Shown piece by piece: positions 1-9,276 of a stretch of 64,000 nucleotides of DNA; within the stretch, counting starts at the first letter, position 1; the number at the start of each line of letters is the position of its first letter. The stretch covers positions 124,001 through 188,000 of the forward strand of contig NZ_JACIJK010000004.1 in NCBI RefSeq assembly GCF_014199305.1, in the 5' to 3' direction. A program made the position numbers and the translations under genes. The notes below the pieces were generated by a model that was given only the letters and a program-made list of their open reading frames with translations, was not told the DNA's origin and did no database searches. The DNA is from Sphingomonas aerophila. Lineage in GTDB: Bacteria; Pseudomonadota; Alphaproteobacteria; Sphingomonadales; Sphingomonadaceae.

Positions 1-2
1 TG

Positions 3-1061
3 CCCGAAAACTCGAAGCCGACTCTTGAGCGGATCACGATAGCCGGCGCGCCTGACGGCACGGACGCTGCCTGGGGCGCGCAGTCGGCGGTGACCGACGG
101 CATGGCGCTGACCCGCACGCTGGTGAGCGAGCCGCCAAACATCCTGTATCCCGAAACCTTCGTCGAGCAGGTGCTGGCGAGCGTCGAGGGCCTGGGGATC
201 GAGGCAACGGTGCTCGACGAAGCGGCAATGCGGGAGCTTGGGATGGGCGCGCTGCTGGGCGTCAGCCAGGGTTCCGCGCGGGAGGGACGGCTGCTTGCGC
301 TGAGGTGGAACGGCGCTGGCGAGGGCGACCCCGTCACCGCGCTGGTCGGCAAGGGCGTGACCTTTGACACGGGTGGTATCTCCATCAAGCCGGCGGCCGG
401 CATGGAGGACATGAAGTGGGACATGGGTGGCGCCGGGGCGGTTGCCGGGACCATGAAGGCCCTCGCGCTGCGCAAGGCGAAGGCGAACGTCGTTGGCGTC
501 ATGGGGCTGGTCGAAAACATGCCGGACGGCAACGCGACGCGTCCGGGCGACGTGCTGACGTCCATGTCCGGCCAGACCATCGAGGTGTTGAACACCGACG
601 CCGAGGGGCGGCTTGTGCTGGCCGACGCCGTCACCTGGGTTCAGCGGACCCACAAGCCGACCACGATCGTCGACCTCGCCACCCTGACCGGCGCGATGAT
701 CGTGGCGCTGGGCAACGAGAATGGCGGCCTGTTCAGCAACGATGACGGACTTGCCGAACAGTTAATCGCGGCGGGCCTGGCCAGCGACGACAAGCTGTGG
801 CGGTTCCCGCTGTCGGCAACCTACGACAAGATGATCGATTCGCCCATCGCCGACATGAAGAACATCGGCGGCAAGGGCGCAGGATCGATCACCGCAGCGC
901 AGTTCATCGGCCGCTTCATCGAAGAAGGCGTGAAGTGGGCACACCTCGACATCGCCGGCATGGTCTGGTCCGACAAGCCGGGCACCCACCATGACAAGGG
1001 CGCGACCGGTTACGGTGTGCGCCTGCTCGATCGCTTCGTGTCCGAGAACCTGGAAGGCTGA
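3..1061 (+). CDS. pepA: Leucyl aminopeptidase (M17 family), 5' end outside window
   Basis: Cytosolic M17 aminopeptidase that removes N-terminal residues from peptides using two metal ions. The open frame runs from the window edge, so the N-terminal domain is mostly missing; 352 residues are visible of a usual 480-500. The catalytic domain is intact. It shows the metal-binding lysine/aspartate segment GKGVTFDTGG near position 350 and the family signature NTDAEGRL at about 590-615. It also keeps the C-terminal segment with the conserved SxxADMKN and GSITAA motifs. A GTG at 90 lies inside the domain and is not the true start. It sits 10 bases upstream of holC, the order commonly seen in alphaproteobacteria (pepA-holC). 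Confidence 0.95.
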   Translation, partial: PENSKPTLERITIAGAPDGTDAAWGAQSAVTDGMALTRTLVSEPPNILYPETFVEQVLASVEGLGIEATVLDEAAMRELGMGALLGVSQGSAREGRLLALRWNGAGEGDPVTALVGKGVTFDTGGISIKPAAGMEDMKWDMGGAGAVAGTMKALALRKAKANVVGVMGLVENMPDGNATRPGDVLTSMSGQTIEVLNTDAEGRLVLADAVTWVQRTHKPTTIVDLATLTGAMIVALGNENGGLFSNDDGLAEQLIAAGLASDDKLWRFPLSATYDKMIDSPIADMKNIGGKGAGSITAAQFIGRFIEEGVKWAHLDIAGMVWSDKPGTHHDKGATGYGVRLLDRFVSENLEG

Positions 1062-1071
1062 GGGGCGGGCG

Positions 1072-1512
1072 GTGCAGGTCGATTTCTACCACCTCACCGC
1101 CATGCCGCTCGACCGGGCGCTGCCGAAGATCGTCGAAAAGGTGATCGGGAGCGGCGCCCGTCTGCTGATCGTGTCGGAGGATGCGGGCCAGCGAACCGGC
1201 CTCGACCGGCTGCTGTGGAATTACGCTCCCGACTCTTTCCTGCCCCATGCGCAACTGGGGGCGGGTGACGATCGTGCCCAGCCCGTGCTGATCGCGCCTG
1301 ACGTCAACGCCGCCAATGGCGCGCGTTTCATCGCACTGGTGGACGGCATTTGGCGCGATGAAGCGCTCGATTTCGACCGCGCTTTCCACTTCTTTGATGA
1401 AGACGCGATCCGCGCGGCGCGTGCGGCCTGGAAGGGGCTGGGCGACCGTGACGGCATCGAGCGGCGCTATTGGAAACAGAACGAGGCCGGGCGCTGGGAA
1501 CAGGCGGCCTGA
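1072..1512 (+). CDS. holC: DNA polymerase III chi subunit
   Basis: Small clamp-loader accessory subunit that in other bacteria links the polymerase III holoenzyme to single-strand binding protein. The 146-residue protein begins VQVDFYHL, the typical chi N-terminus, and has the internal LLIVSEDAGQ and SFLPHA segments of the family. The open frame extends upstream into pepA, but the GTG at 1072 follows a GAGGGGCGGG ribosome site and gives the expected length. It lies just downstream of pepA and is probably cotranscribed. Assignment rests on sequence pattern and neighbourhood. Confidence 0.9.
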   Translation: MQVDFYHLTAMPLDRALPKIVEKVIGSGARLLIVSEDAGQRTGLDRLLWNYAPDSFLPHAQLGAGDDRAQPVLIAPDVNAANGARFIALVDGIWRDEALDFDRAFHFFDEDAIRAARAAWKGLGDRDGIERRYWKQNEAGRWEQAA

Positions 1513-1603
1513 CCAGCGGCCCGGCGTGGCGGTTGCATCCGCCGGACCCGCCGACTAGAGGCGCGGCGACTTCCCACACCAGAGCAGGAGCAGCGTGACC
1601 GTC

Positions 1604-2026
1604 ATGGCCGCGAACCGTACTTTTTCGATCATCAAGCCCGACGCGACCCGTCGCAACCTGACCGGTGCGGTCACCAAGATGCTGGAGGAAGCCGGCCTCC
1701 GCGTTGTCGCGTCCAAGCGCATCCAGATGTCGCGCGAGCAGGCCGAGGGTTTCTACGCCGTTCACCGCGAGCGCCCCTTCTTCAACGACCTGGTCGAGTT
1801 CATGATCTCGGGCCCCGTGGTCGTACAGGTGCTCGAGGGCGAGGACGCCGTGAAGCGCAACCGTGACATCATGGGCGCGACCAACCCCGCCAATGCCGAG
1901 CCGGGCACGATCCGCAAGGAGCTGGCCGAATCGATCGAGGCGAACAGCGTCCACGGTTCCGACAGTGACGAGAATGCGGCGATCGAGATCGCCTATTTCT
2001 TCCAGCCGAACGAGATCGTCGGCTGA
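1604..2026 (+). CDS. ndk: Nucleoside diphosphate kinase
   Basis: Transfers the gamma phosphate from ATP to nucleoside diphosphates through a phosphohistidine. The ATG at 1604 gives a 140-residue protein starting [14 protein letters not shown] and puts the catalytic histidine (in SVHGSDS) at position 117, as in E. coli. A GTG at 1595 in the same frame sits only 4 bases after the AGGAG at 1586-1590, which is too close. The ATG is 13 bases away, so the start is not fully settled and either could be used. The stop codon overlaps the next gene's ATG by one base (TGATG). Confidence 0.96.
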   Translation: MAANRTFSIIKPDATRRNLTGAVTKMLEEAGLRVVASKRIQMSREQAEGFYAVHRERPFFNDLVEFMISGPVVVQVLEGEDAVKRNRDIMGATNPANAEPGTIRKELAESIEANSVHGSDSDENAAIEIAYFFQPNEIVG

Positions 2027-2544
2027 TGTCCTGGCGGCTGCGGCGCGCGTCGGTCGACGACGCCGCCGCGGCCGCGCTGGTCGCGGCGGCTACTTTCCTC
2101 GACACGTTTGCCGGTGTGCTCGCCGGCCCCGACATCATCGCCCATGTCGCGCGCAAGAGTTCGACGGACGCTTTCGCGGCGTGGATTTCGGACCCGGACA
2201 GCGTCGTCACGCTTGCCGAGCATGAACATGGCGCGGCGCCGCTGGGCTATTCGGTCCTGACGCGACCCGACCTGCCGATGCAGCTTGGTCCGCAGGATAT
2301 CGAACTGCGACGTATCTATGCTCTGTCGCGTTGCCAGGGGCAGGGCCTTGGGGCGCAGCTGATGGAGCGGGCGACCGAGGATGCGCAGACGCTCGGCGCA
2401 CAGACTTTATGGCTTGGGGTACTTGCCACCAATGCGCGGGCGCGGGCCTTTTACGAGCGGCAGGGCTTCATGCTGCGCGGCGAGCGCCGGTTTCTGGTCG
2501 GATCGACCTGGTTCGACGATGTCGTCTACGCGCGAGAGATCTAG
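2026..2544 (+). CDS. GNAT-family N-acetyltransferase
   Basis: Predicted acetyl-CoA-dependent N-acetyltransferase of 172 residues. The acetyl-CoA binding loop is visible as RCQGQGLGAQLM (residues about 103-114), preceded by the beta strand ELRRIYAL and followed by WLGVLATNARARAFYERQGF, the typical motif B. The pattern resembles PaiA/RimI-like enzymes, but the substrate cannot be read from sequence. The start overlaps the ndk stop by one base, which suggests translational coupling with ndk. Confidence 0.85.
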   Translation: MSWRLRRASVDDAAAAALVAAATFLDTFAGVLAGPDIIAHVARKSSTDAFAAWISDPDSVVTLAEHEHGAAPLGYSVLTRPDLPMQLGPQDIELRRIYALSRCQGQGLGAQLMERATEDAQTLGAQTLWLGVLATNARARAFYERQGFMLRGERRFLVGSTWFDDVVYAREI

Positions 2545-2574
2545 GAGCTACAGGCTTTTGCGCTGACCGGCCGG

Positions 2575-3153
2575 TCAGGGCCTGGTCCACAAGCGATCGA
2601 GCTCGGCCTGGCTTCCGCCCGCATGGCGCAGACGGAAGTTGGCGATGGTAAGCCGGCGGCCCTGCAGCGGCAGGGTGCCGGGCCTGGTCTGCCAGATCAC
2701 ATCATAGATGCCGCTGGCGCGATGTTCCCCGTCGGCGTCGTTGTATGTGTAGGTGATCAGCACCGGGAGGCGGCCGGTCCGATCGTCGGGACCGCCATCC
2801 GTCAGCTTGAGCAGCGGCTTCGCGAACCAGTCGGCGTTGATCGAGTCCGCCAAGGCGTCCTGCGGACCGACGCCGAGCGCTTTGGGAAAGCTGACCCGTG
2901 CTTCGCTGAGCGGGTGATTCTCATCACGGGTCAGCTTGACCGACTTGTCGGACGCCACCTCACCCTTCAGCACGTAGCGGGACTTCTTGGCCGCATCCTG
3001 CGCGGCCTGCGCCCGGTCGGCCTGCGCGTCGCGGCGTTCCGACCAGCTGTTCCAGAAGCCGAGGGCGGCGATGATCAGACCGGCGACCGCCACAAACTCG
3101 GCCAGGCTGATCCAGCGGCGGCGAGTGCGCGCCTGATCCGCGCTTTCGCTCAC
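2575..3153 (-). CDS. Hypothetical single-pass membrane protein in the purM-purN operon
   Basis: 192 residues. After a basic N-terminus (RTRRRW) there is one hydrophobic helix at about 15-33 (FVAVAGLIIAALGFW), then a charged alanine-rich segment that could be helical. A soluble beta-rich domain follows that would face the periplasm if the positive-inside rule holds. I recognise no family. The frame extends further upstream, but the GTG at 3153 overlaps the purN stop as GTGA, so translation is probably coupled to purN. A role in purine metabolism is not implied by anything in the protein itself. Confidence 0.75.
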   Translation of the reverse strand: MSESADQARTRRRWISLAEFVAVAGLIIAALGFWNSWSERRDAQADRAQAAQDAAKKSRYVLKGEVASDKSVKLTRDENHPLSEARVSFPKALGVGPQDALADSINADWFAKPLLKLTDGGPDDRTGRLPVLITYTYNDADGEHRASGIYDVIWQTRPGTLPLQGRRLTIANFRLRHAGGSQAELDRLWTRP

Positions 3154-4067
3154 CGGCCGCCTGCTTCCAGCAGAGCCTTGGGCGCAGCAAGCTCCCAGCT
3201 TTGCGCCACCCGATCCTCCACGAGCTGCCAGTCTGGATCGACGAGGTTGAGCCCGACCCATTCGGCCCGGAAATACGCCACCTTTGAATAAAGGTCGGGC
3301 GCCGCCTCGATCAGCATGGAAGCTTCGTTCGGGGAGCTTGCCTTGACCGCGACGACCGTGCGACCGTCGCCATGGTGGTCGTCACGAAACTGAGCAAACA
3401 TCTTGCCCTCGACGAAGAAGGTCGGCTGTCCGTGGCTCGGGCGCTCTTCCGTACCCGGCAAGGCATGGGCGAGGTCGCGAAGGCGAGGCAGGGCGGGGTG
3501 GTCGGTCATGGCTCGGCTGAACTCCGACAAGACGCGGGGATAAAGCTGATGTTCCGCCACCAGCACGCGGGCGGCGAGGCTGTCGGGCGTATCACCTGGC
3601 TCGATCGGCACCTCCGCCTGACCGAGCAGTTCCCCCCCGTCCAGTTCCTCAGTGACCAGGTGCACCGAACAGCCCGCAACCGCATCACCCGCCGCGATTG
3701 CGCGGGCGTGGGTGTCGAGCCCCTTGTACTTGGGCAAGAGGGAAGGGTGGATGTTGATCATTCGCCCGCGCCAGCGATCCACAAAGGCGTCGGACAGCAG
3801 GCGCATGTACCCAGCAAGCGCAATCACCTGCACCCCGGCCTGGCACAACGCAGCATCCAGCGCCTCTTCATAGGTCTGCTTGCCGATCCCGCGCGGGCTG
3901 AGAGCGAATGTAGCGATGCCCTGCTCCGCGGCCCAGGCGAGCCCGCCAGCATCCGGCTTGTCTGACGCGACCAGCACGACGCGATAGCCCTGCGCTCCTT
4001 CGACTAGGGCGCGCAGGTTGGACCCGCGGCCGGACAGAAGCACAGCGACCCGCGCCGGATCAGCCAT
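3150..4067 (-). CDS. purN: Phosphoribosylglycinamide formyltransferase fused to an MmcQ/YjbR-like domain
   Basis: The 305-residue protein has two parts. Residues 1 to about 185 are a complete GAR transformylase (third step of purine synthesis, formyl-tetrahydrofolate dependent). It has the phosphate loop SGRGSN near 12-17, the catalytic asparagine/histidine in MINIHPSL (N105, H107) and the aspartate in ELDGGELL (D143). Residues about 187-303 match the MmcQ/YjbR (DUF419) fold pattern: [34 protein letters not shown]. PurN alone is normally 190-220 residues. The ATG at 4067 gives the usual start; the upstream extension overlaps purM. An in-frame methionine at 187 (start 3509) could allow separate translation of the second domain. 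Confidence 0.92.
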   Translation of the reverse strand: MADPARVAVLLSGRGSNLRALVEGAQGYRVVLVASDKPDAGGLAWAAEQGIATFALSPRGIGKQTYEEALDAALCQAGVQVIALAGYMRLLSDAFVDRWRGRMINIHPSLLPKYKGLDTHARAIAAGDAVAGCSVHLVTEELDGGELLGQAEVPIEPGDTPDSLAARVLVAEHQLYPRVLSEFSRAMTDHPALPRLRDLAHALPGTEERPSHGQPTFFVEGKMFAQFRDDHHGDGRTVVAVKASSPNEASMLIEAAPDLYSKVAYFRAEWVGLNLVDPDWQLVEDRVAQSWELAAPKALLEAGGR

Positions 4068-5163
4068 GGTGCGTAGCGCTCCAGTCCGACCGCGCGCTCC
4101 AGACATCGGTGCTGCCACGCACGGTGCAACCGCGGGGGCCGTCCTCGACATAACCAATCCGGTGCACCGTCTCGCCAGCGTCGGTCAGCGACGCCGTGAC
4201 GCGTTCTACCTCGTGCGGGCCCGCGATCACGACCATGCCGATGCCGGTGTTGAAGGTGCGCGCCATCTCCTCGGGCTCAATCGCTCCCTGAGCCTGGAGG
4301 AAGGCCATCAGGCGCGGCAAGGGCCAGCTGTCCGCGTCGATCACGGCGTGCGTGTCGCGCGGCAGCACGCGGGGCACGTTCTCCAGCAATCCGCCGCCGG
4401 TGATATGTGCGAGGCCCCGGATCCGCCCGGCGCGCAGCAAGGGCAGCAAGCTGGCGACATAGATGCGGGTCGGCGCCATCAGCCAGTCGATCAGCAGGCG
4501 GTCGGCGTCAAACAGAGCCGGGCGATCGAGTCGCCAACCCTTGTCGGCCGCAAGCCGGCGCACGAGCGAGAAGCCGTTGGAGTGCACTCCCGAGGAGGCG
4601 AGGCCGAGAATGACGTCACCGGGCGCGATCTGCTGACCGGTCAGCAACTGGTCGCGCTCCACCGCGCCGACGCAGAAGCCGGCGAGGTCATAATCACCCT
4701 CCGCATACATGCCGGGCATTTCCGCGGTCTCGCCCCCGATCAGCGCGCAGCCGGCCTGCTTGCACCCCTCTGCAATGGAGGCGACCACCCGCTCGGCGAT
4801 CGCACCATCCAGCCGGCCGCTCGCGAAATAGTCGAGGAAGAACAGCGGCTCTGCGCCTTGCACGATCAGGTCGTTCGCGCACATCGCGACGAGGTCGACG
4901 CCGACCCCCTCGTGCCGGTCCCATTCGATCGCGAGCTTCAGCTTCGTGCCGACACCGTCATTAGCGGCAACCAGCAACGGATCCTTGAAGCCTGCCGCCT
5001 TGGGATCAAAGATGCCGCCAAAGCCGCCGAGGTCAGCATCAGCGCCTGGACGGCGGGTGGCGCGCGCGAGCGGGGCAATGGCGCGCACCAGCGCATTGCC
5101 GGCCGCGATCGACACGCCAGCGTCGGCATAAGTGTAGGATGCGGGGGAGGTGTCTTCGGCCAT
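4060..5163 (-). CDS. purM: Phosphoribosylformylglycinamidine cyclo-ligase (AIR synthetase)
   Basis: ATP-dependent closure of the imidazole ring in purine synthesis. 367 residues, full length for the family. Diagnostic stretches are YADAGVSI near residue 13, the nucleotide-binding [10 protein letters not shown] at about 69-78, [11 protein letters not shown] and [11 protein letters not shown]. The N-terminal AGFKDP is also typical. It overlaps purN by 8 bases, and the ATG is preceded by CAGGA. It is divergent from the DUF2066 gene with about 60 bases between them, which must hold both promoters. purM followed by purN is a standard pairing. Confidence 0.97.
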   Translation of the reverse strand: MAEDTSPASYTYADAGVSIAAGNALVRAIAPLARATRRPGADADLGGFGGIFDPKAAGFKDPLLVAANDGVGTKLKLAIEWDRHEGVGVDLVAMCANDLIVQGAEPLFFLDYFASGRLDGAIAERVVASIAEGCKQAGCALIGGETAEMPGMYAEGDYDLAGFCVGAVERDQLLTGQQIAPGDVILGLASSGVHSNGFSLVRRLAADKGWRLDRPALFDADRLLIDWLMAPTRIYVASLLPLLRAGRIRGLAHITGGGLLENVPRVLPRDTHAVIDADSWPLPRLMAFLQAQGAIEPEEMARTFNTGIGMVVIAGPHEVERVTASLTDAGETVHRIGYVEDGPRGCTVRGSTDVWSARSDWSATHHG

Positions 5164-5223
5164 TCCTGGCGACTAACCACAACGCGCTTGGATTTCCACG
5201 TCTGCTTCGCCAAAAGGCGGGCA

Positions 5224-6486
5224 ATGCGTTTCCGTTCCATCCTTGCCGCCGGCGCGGCTGTCGCGCTCGCCATGGGGGCAGGGCACAGCACATCGGCGCA
5301 GGTCGATACGGCTCGCGGCGTCGCGCCGGTCGACAGTTCCGGCAGCTACGAGGTGTCGGGCGTGACCGTCGACGTGGCCGCGCCCACTGCCGACCAGGCG
5401 CGCTATGGCGGCTGGCGCCTCGCCCAGCGCAAGGCATGGGTGCAGCTTTCCAACCGCCTGGGCGGAGGCGGCGCAGCGATCGGCGACGGCACGCTGGACC
5501 AGATCGTGTCGGGCATCGTGGTCGAGAACGAGCAGATCGGCCCGAAGCGCTATGTCGCGCGGCTTGGCGTGCTGTTCAATCGGTCGCGGGCCGCGAGCCT
5601 GCTCGGCATCAGTGCCTATGCCGATCGGTCCCCGCCCATGCTGGTCATTCCGGTACAATGGTCGGGTGGAGTCGGCACGGTTTTCGAGCAGACCACCGAT
5701 TGGCAGCGCGCCTGGGCCCGGTTCCGCACCGGCAACAGCGCGATCGATTACATCAGGCCGGCCGGCACCGGTGCCGATTCGCTTCTCCTCAACGTTGGCC
5801 AGGTTCAACGCCCGGGTCGCGGCTGGTGGCGGACGGTCATCGACCAGTATGGCGCATCGGACATCCTGATCCCGGTGGTCAGGCTGTATCGGCAATGGCC
5901 CGGTGGCCCGGTCATCGGTGTATTCCAGGCACGGCATGGGCCTGACAATCGATTGATCGGCAGCTTCACGTTGCGGGTCGGCAGTTCCGCGGGCATCGCC
6001 CAGCTGCTGGACGCGGGCGTCAAGCGCCTGGACGACATGTATGCCCGGGCTCTGCGCGGAGGAATGCTGTCGGTTGACCCGACCCTGTCACCGCCGCCAG
6101 CGCCAACCCCCGTCGAAACGGATGAAGGGGATGCGGTCGATTCGGCAGACGGCGTCATCAACGACCCGAACAACCCGGCGACCCTATCGAACTCGCCGGG
6201 TATCGCGATCACGGTGCAGGCCGACACGCCCTCCGCGTCGGCGGTCGCCAATATCGAATCGATCTTGCGCGGAGTACCGGGTGTGCGGTCGGCCCAGACG
6301 ACCAGCCTTGCACTGGGCGGCGTGTCGGTGCTGCGCGTCACCTTTGACGGCGATCCCGACGGGTTCCGCGCCGCCATGGAAGCGCGCGGTTATCAGGTAC
6401 TCGGCAGCGGAACCGCCATTCGGATCCGGCGGGTGCCGCAACTGCTGCCGCCAGACCTGTCGCGCGACAATGTGACGGGGGGCTGA
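5224..6486 (+). CDS. Secreted DUF2066-type protein with a C-terminal HMA-like fold lacking CxxC
   Basis: 420 residues with a cleavable signal peptide (hydrophobic stretch ending near THSTSAQ, residues 1-24). The central part resembles DUF2066: GWRLAQRKAWVQLSNRLGG, then repeated beta strands. Residues about 325-410 follow a beta-alpha-beta-beta-alpha-beta spacing like heavy-metal-associated domains (VANIESILRGVPGVRSAQ) but have no metal-binding CxxC. The function is unknown. The open frame extends far upstream through the purM antisense; the ATG at 5224 is chosen because the signal peptide starts there. It lies 8 bases before hdaA, so it probably heads the hdaA-ppk-ppx operon. Confidence 0.85.
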   Translation: MRFRSILAAGAAVALAMGAGHSTSAQVDTARGVAPVDSSGSYEVSGVTVDVAAPTADQARYGGWRLAQRKAWVQLSNRLGGGGAAIGDGTLDQIVSGIVVENEQIGPKRYVARLGVLFNRSRAASLLGISAYADRSPPMLVIPVQWSGGVGTVFEQTTDWQRAWARFRTGNSAIDYIRPAGTGADSLLLNVGQVQRPGRGWWRTVIDQYGASDILIPVVRLYRQWPGGPVIGVFQARHGPDNRLIGSFTLRVGSSAGIAQLLDAGVKRLDDMYARALRGGMLSVDPTLSPPPAPTPVETDEGDAVDSADGVINDPNNPATLSNSPGIAITVQADTPSASAVANIESILRGVPGVRSAQTTSLALGGVSVLRVTFDGDPDGFRAAMEARGYQVLGSGTAIRIRRVPQLLPPDLSRDNVTGG

Positions 6487-6494
6487 GGAGCGGA

Positions 6495-7115
6495 ATGAGC
6501 CAGATCGCCTTACCGCTGGCCTGGCCCGCGGTGCCGCGTGACGACGCTTTTCTGGTTTCCCCGTCCAATGCGCGGGCCGTTCACCTGCTGGATCATTGGG
6601 GGACGTGGTCAGTGCGAGCGGCGCTGCTCGTCGGTCCCCGCAAATCCGGGCGCAGCCTGCTGGCCCGCATCTTCGCCGCGAAAAGCGGGGGCACCATCAT
6701 CGACGAAGCGGAGCAGGTGCCCGAAGCAGAGCTGTTCCACGCCTGGAACCGCGCGCAGGCGGAACGGATGCCGCTGCTGATGATCGCGGACGCCGCACCG
6801 CCGGTGTGGACGATAAAACTTCCCGATCTTCGGTCGCGCATAGCGGCCAGTAACGTTGCCGTCATCGAACCACCCGATGACGCGCTGATGCGATCCTTGC
6901 TTGAACATCTTTTCGCCCGGCGCGGGCTCGACGCCCGACCCGACCTTCTCGATTGGCTCGCGAGCCGGATCGAACGCAGCCACCTGGCCGTTATGCGCAC
7001 GGTGGATCTGCTGGACCAGGAAGCTTTTGAGCGGCGCAAGAGGTTGTCGATTCCCTTTGCGCGCAACGCCCTGCTCGACGCGGGGCTGATCGCGCCCCGA
7101 AGGGACGTGGCATGA
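6495..7115 (+). CDS. hdaA: HdaA/Hda-type regulator of replication initiation (DnaA-related AAA+)
   Basis: 206-residue DnaA-like protein without the DNA-binding domain. In Caulobacter and E. coli the homologues bind the sliding clamp and stimulate ATP hydrolysis by DnaA to prevent re-initiation. The sequence shows a clamp-binding motif QIALPL at residues 3-8 and a degenerate P-loop (GPRKSGRSLLA). It also has an acidic Walker B-like IIDEAEQ and a C-terminal lid helix region. The lysine in the P-loop is kept. It overlaps ppk by four bases (ATGA), so regulation of initiation is coupled at the mRNA level to polyphosphate metabolism. Confidence 0.87.
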   Translation: MSQIALPLAWPAVPRDDAFLVSPSNARAVHLLDHWGTWSVRAALLVGPRKSGRSLLARIFAAKSGGTIIDEAEQVPEAELFHAWNRAQAERMPLLMIADAAPPVWTIKLPDLRSRIAASNVAVIEPPDDALMRSLLEHLFARRGLDARPDLLDWLASRIERSHLAVMRTVDLLDQEAFERRKRLSIPFARNALLDAGLIAPRRDVA

Positions 7116-9274
7116 GCCGGCCTGCGCACCTGACCCGCCTTGCCGCGCGCGACGATGATCCCTTTGATGGCGCGGGAGGGGACCGGTACTTCAATCGCGA
7201 ACTGTCCTGGCTCGCCTTCAACCGCCGCGTGCTGGAGGAGGCCTGCAACACGGCGCACCCCCTGCTCGAGCGACTTCGCTTCCTGTCGATCTCCGGTTCG
7301 AACCTCGACGAATTCTTCATGGTCCGCGTTGCCGGGCTGAAGGGGCAGCAGAAGCAGGATGTGGACCAGCGTTCTGCCGACGGGCTGACCACCACGCAAC
7401 AGCTTGCCGCCATCACAGCGGAGGCCGATCGGTTGATGGACAGCCAGCAGGCGGTGTGGGGCGACTTGCGCGTGGCTCTCGATGAGGCGTCCTTGTTCGT
7501 GTTGCGCCGGGACGCGATCGACGACGAGACGTCCAAGTGGCTCGAGACGCATTTTCTCGAGCAGATCTTCCCGACGCTGACACCGCAGGCGCTGGACCCG
7601 GCGCATCCGTTTCCGTTCATCCCCAATCGCGGCCTCAGCGTCATTTTCGACCTGGTGCGCCGGTCGGACGATGAGCCGATTCGCGAACTGGTGATGCTAC
7701 CCGCCTCCACGCCGCGCTTTGTCCGGCTTCCGGGTGAGGTCGCCCGCTATGTAGCCGTGGAGACGATCCTGAAGCGGTTCGCGCCGCTGTTGTTCCCCGG
7801 CTATGACGTGGGCGGGGCCGCAAGCTTTCGCGTGCTGCGCGACAGCGACATCGAGATCGAGGAAGAAGCGGAGGATCTGGTCCGCTACTTCGCCAATGCC
7901 ATCAAGCGCCGCCGCCGTGGCCGGGTGATCCGGCTGGAGTTGGAGACAGGCATCTCCGACGCGCTCGCCGCGGTGTTGAAGGAGGAACTGGGTGGCGCCG
8001 ACGCGATCATCACGGAAAGCGGCAACCTGCTCGGCATCGCCGACCTGTCGATGTTGGTTGACGAGGGCCGGCCCGACCTGAAGTTTCCGCCCTTTACTCC
8101 TCGCTTTCCCGAGCGGATCCGGGAGTTTGGGGGCGATTGCTTTGCCGCGATCAAGTCCAAGGACCTTGTCGTCCAGCATCCCTACGAGACTTTCGAGGTG
8201 GTGCTCGCCTTCCTGAAACAGGCGGCGAACGACCCTGACGTGGTCGCGATTAAACAAACGTTGTATCGCGCGGGTAAGCAGCCGGCCGTTATCAACGCCC
8301 TGATCGCTGCGGCGGAGGCGGGCAAGTCCGTCACGGCGGTGGTCGAGTTGAAGGCGCGCTTCGACGAGGAGCAGAACCTCGCCTGGGCCAGCGCGCTGGA
8401 GCGTGCGGGCGTCCAGGTCATCTATGGCTTCATCGACTGGAAGACGCACGCGAAAGTAGCAATGGTGGTCCGCCGAGAAGGGCAGGGCTATCGCACATAC
8501 TGCCACTTTGGCACCGGCAACTATCACCCGGTCACGGCCCGAATCTATACCGATCTCAGCTTCTTCACCGCCGATCCCAAGATCGGGTCGGATGCGGCGC
8601 AGATGTTCAACTACATCACCGGATACGTTGAGCCATCGTCCATGGCGCGCGTCAGCCTGTCCCCGCGCGACCTGCGTGACCGACTGGTTGACCTGATCGA
8701 TACGGAGATCGCCACGGCCAAGGGCGGCGGACCAGGCGCGATCTGGGCCAAGATGAACTCCCTTGTCGATCCTGCGATCATCGAAAAGCTTTACGAGGCG
8801 AGTGCGGCGGGGGTGAAGGTCGAACTGATCATCCGCGGAATCTGTTGCTTGAGGCCGGGCGTGGAGAACATGTCGGAAAACATCCGCGTTCGATCCATCG
8901 TCGGCCGTTTCCTGGAGCATAGCCGCATCTGGGCCTTCGGAAACGGGGCTGCACTGCCCAACGACGGCGCGGCTGTGTTCATTTCCTCTGCCGACTGGAT
9001 GCCGCGGAACTTCGACCGCAGGGTGGAATACATGCTGCCACTGTTGAACCCGACGGTGCACGACCAGGTGCTGGACCAGGTGATGGTCGCGAACCTGATC
9101 GATACCGAACAAAGCTGGGCACTGAACCCGGACGGTAGCTACACCCGGCTGTCGCCAGGTGAGCGGCCGTTCAACCTGCACCGCTATTTCATGACGAACC
9201 CGTCGCTGTCGGGCCGGGGTGCGGCGCTCGATTCCCCTGCCCAGGTGCCAACGCTGACGATCGGTTCCGCCTGA
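7112..9274 (+). CDS. ppk: Polyphosphate kinase 1
   Basis: Makes inorganic polyphosphate from ATP at the membrane via a phosphohistidine. 720 residues, normal for PPK1. The N-terminal FNRELSWLAFN signature is at about 27-37. The catalytic phosphohistidine lies in CHFGTGNYH at about residue 465, and the second conserved histidine in LEHSRIWAFG at about residue 600. Arginine-rich metal and phosphate sites (SSADWMPRNFDRRVE) are also present. Start is the ATG in the ATGA overlap with hdaA. It is followed two bases later by ppx, so synthesis and breakdown of polyphosphate are cotranscribed. Confidence 0.97.
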   Translation: MSRPAHLTRLAARDDDPFDGAGGDRYFNRELSWLAFNRRVLEEACNTAHPLLERLRFLSISGSNLDEFFMVRVAGLKGQQKQDVDQRSADGLTTTQQLAAITAEADRLMDSQQAVWGDLRVALDEASLFVLRRDAIDDETSKWLETHFLEQIFPTLTPQALDPAHPFPFIPNRGLSVIFDLVRRSDDEPIRELVMLPASTPRFVRLPGEVARYVAVETILKRFAPLLFPGYDVGGAASFRVLRDSDIEIEEEAEDLVRYFANAIKRRRRGRVIRLELETGISDALAAVLKEELGGADAIITESGNLLGIADLSMLVDEGRPDLKFPPFTPRFPERIREFGGDCFAAIKSKDLVVQHPYETFEVVLAFLKQAANDPDVVAIKQTLYRAGKQPAVINALIAAAEAGKSVTAVVELKARFDEEQNLAWASALERAGVQVIYGFIDWKTHAKVAMVVRREGQGYRTYCHFGTGNYHPVTARIYTDLSFFTADPKIGSDAAQMFNYITGYVEPSSMARVSLSPRDLRDRLVDLIDTEIATAKGGGPGAIWAKMNSLVDPAIIEKLYEASAAGVKVELIIRGICCLRPGVENMSENIRVRSIVGRFLEHSRIWAFGNGAALPNDGAAVFISSADWMPRNFDRRVEYMLPLLNPTVHDQVLDQVMVANLIDTEQSWALNPDGSYTRLSPGERPFNLHRYFMTNPSLSGRGAALDSPAQVPTLTIGSA

Positions 9275-9276
9275 TA

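Noticed and set aside
4018-5223. Upstream extension of the DUF2066 frame by about 400 codons
   Set aside because: It is antisense to purM and purN and has no recognisable content; a signal peptide begins at 5224.
8688-9181. Large minus-strand frame (7697-9181) opposite ppk
   Set aside because: Shadow of ppk; no start with a ribosome site and no motif.
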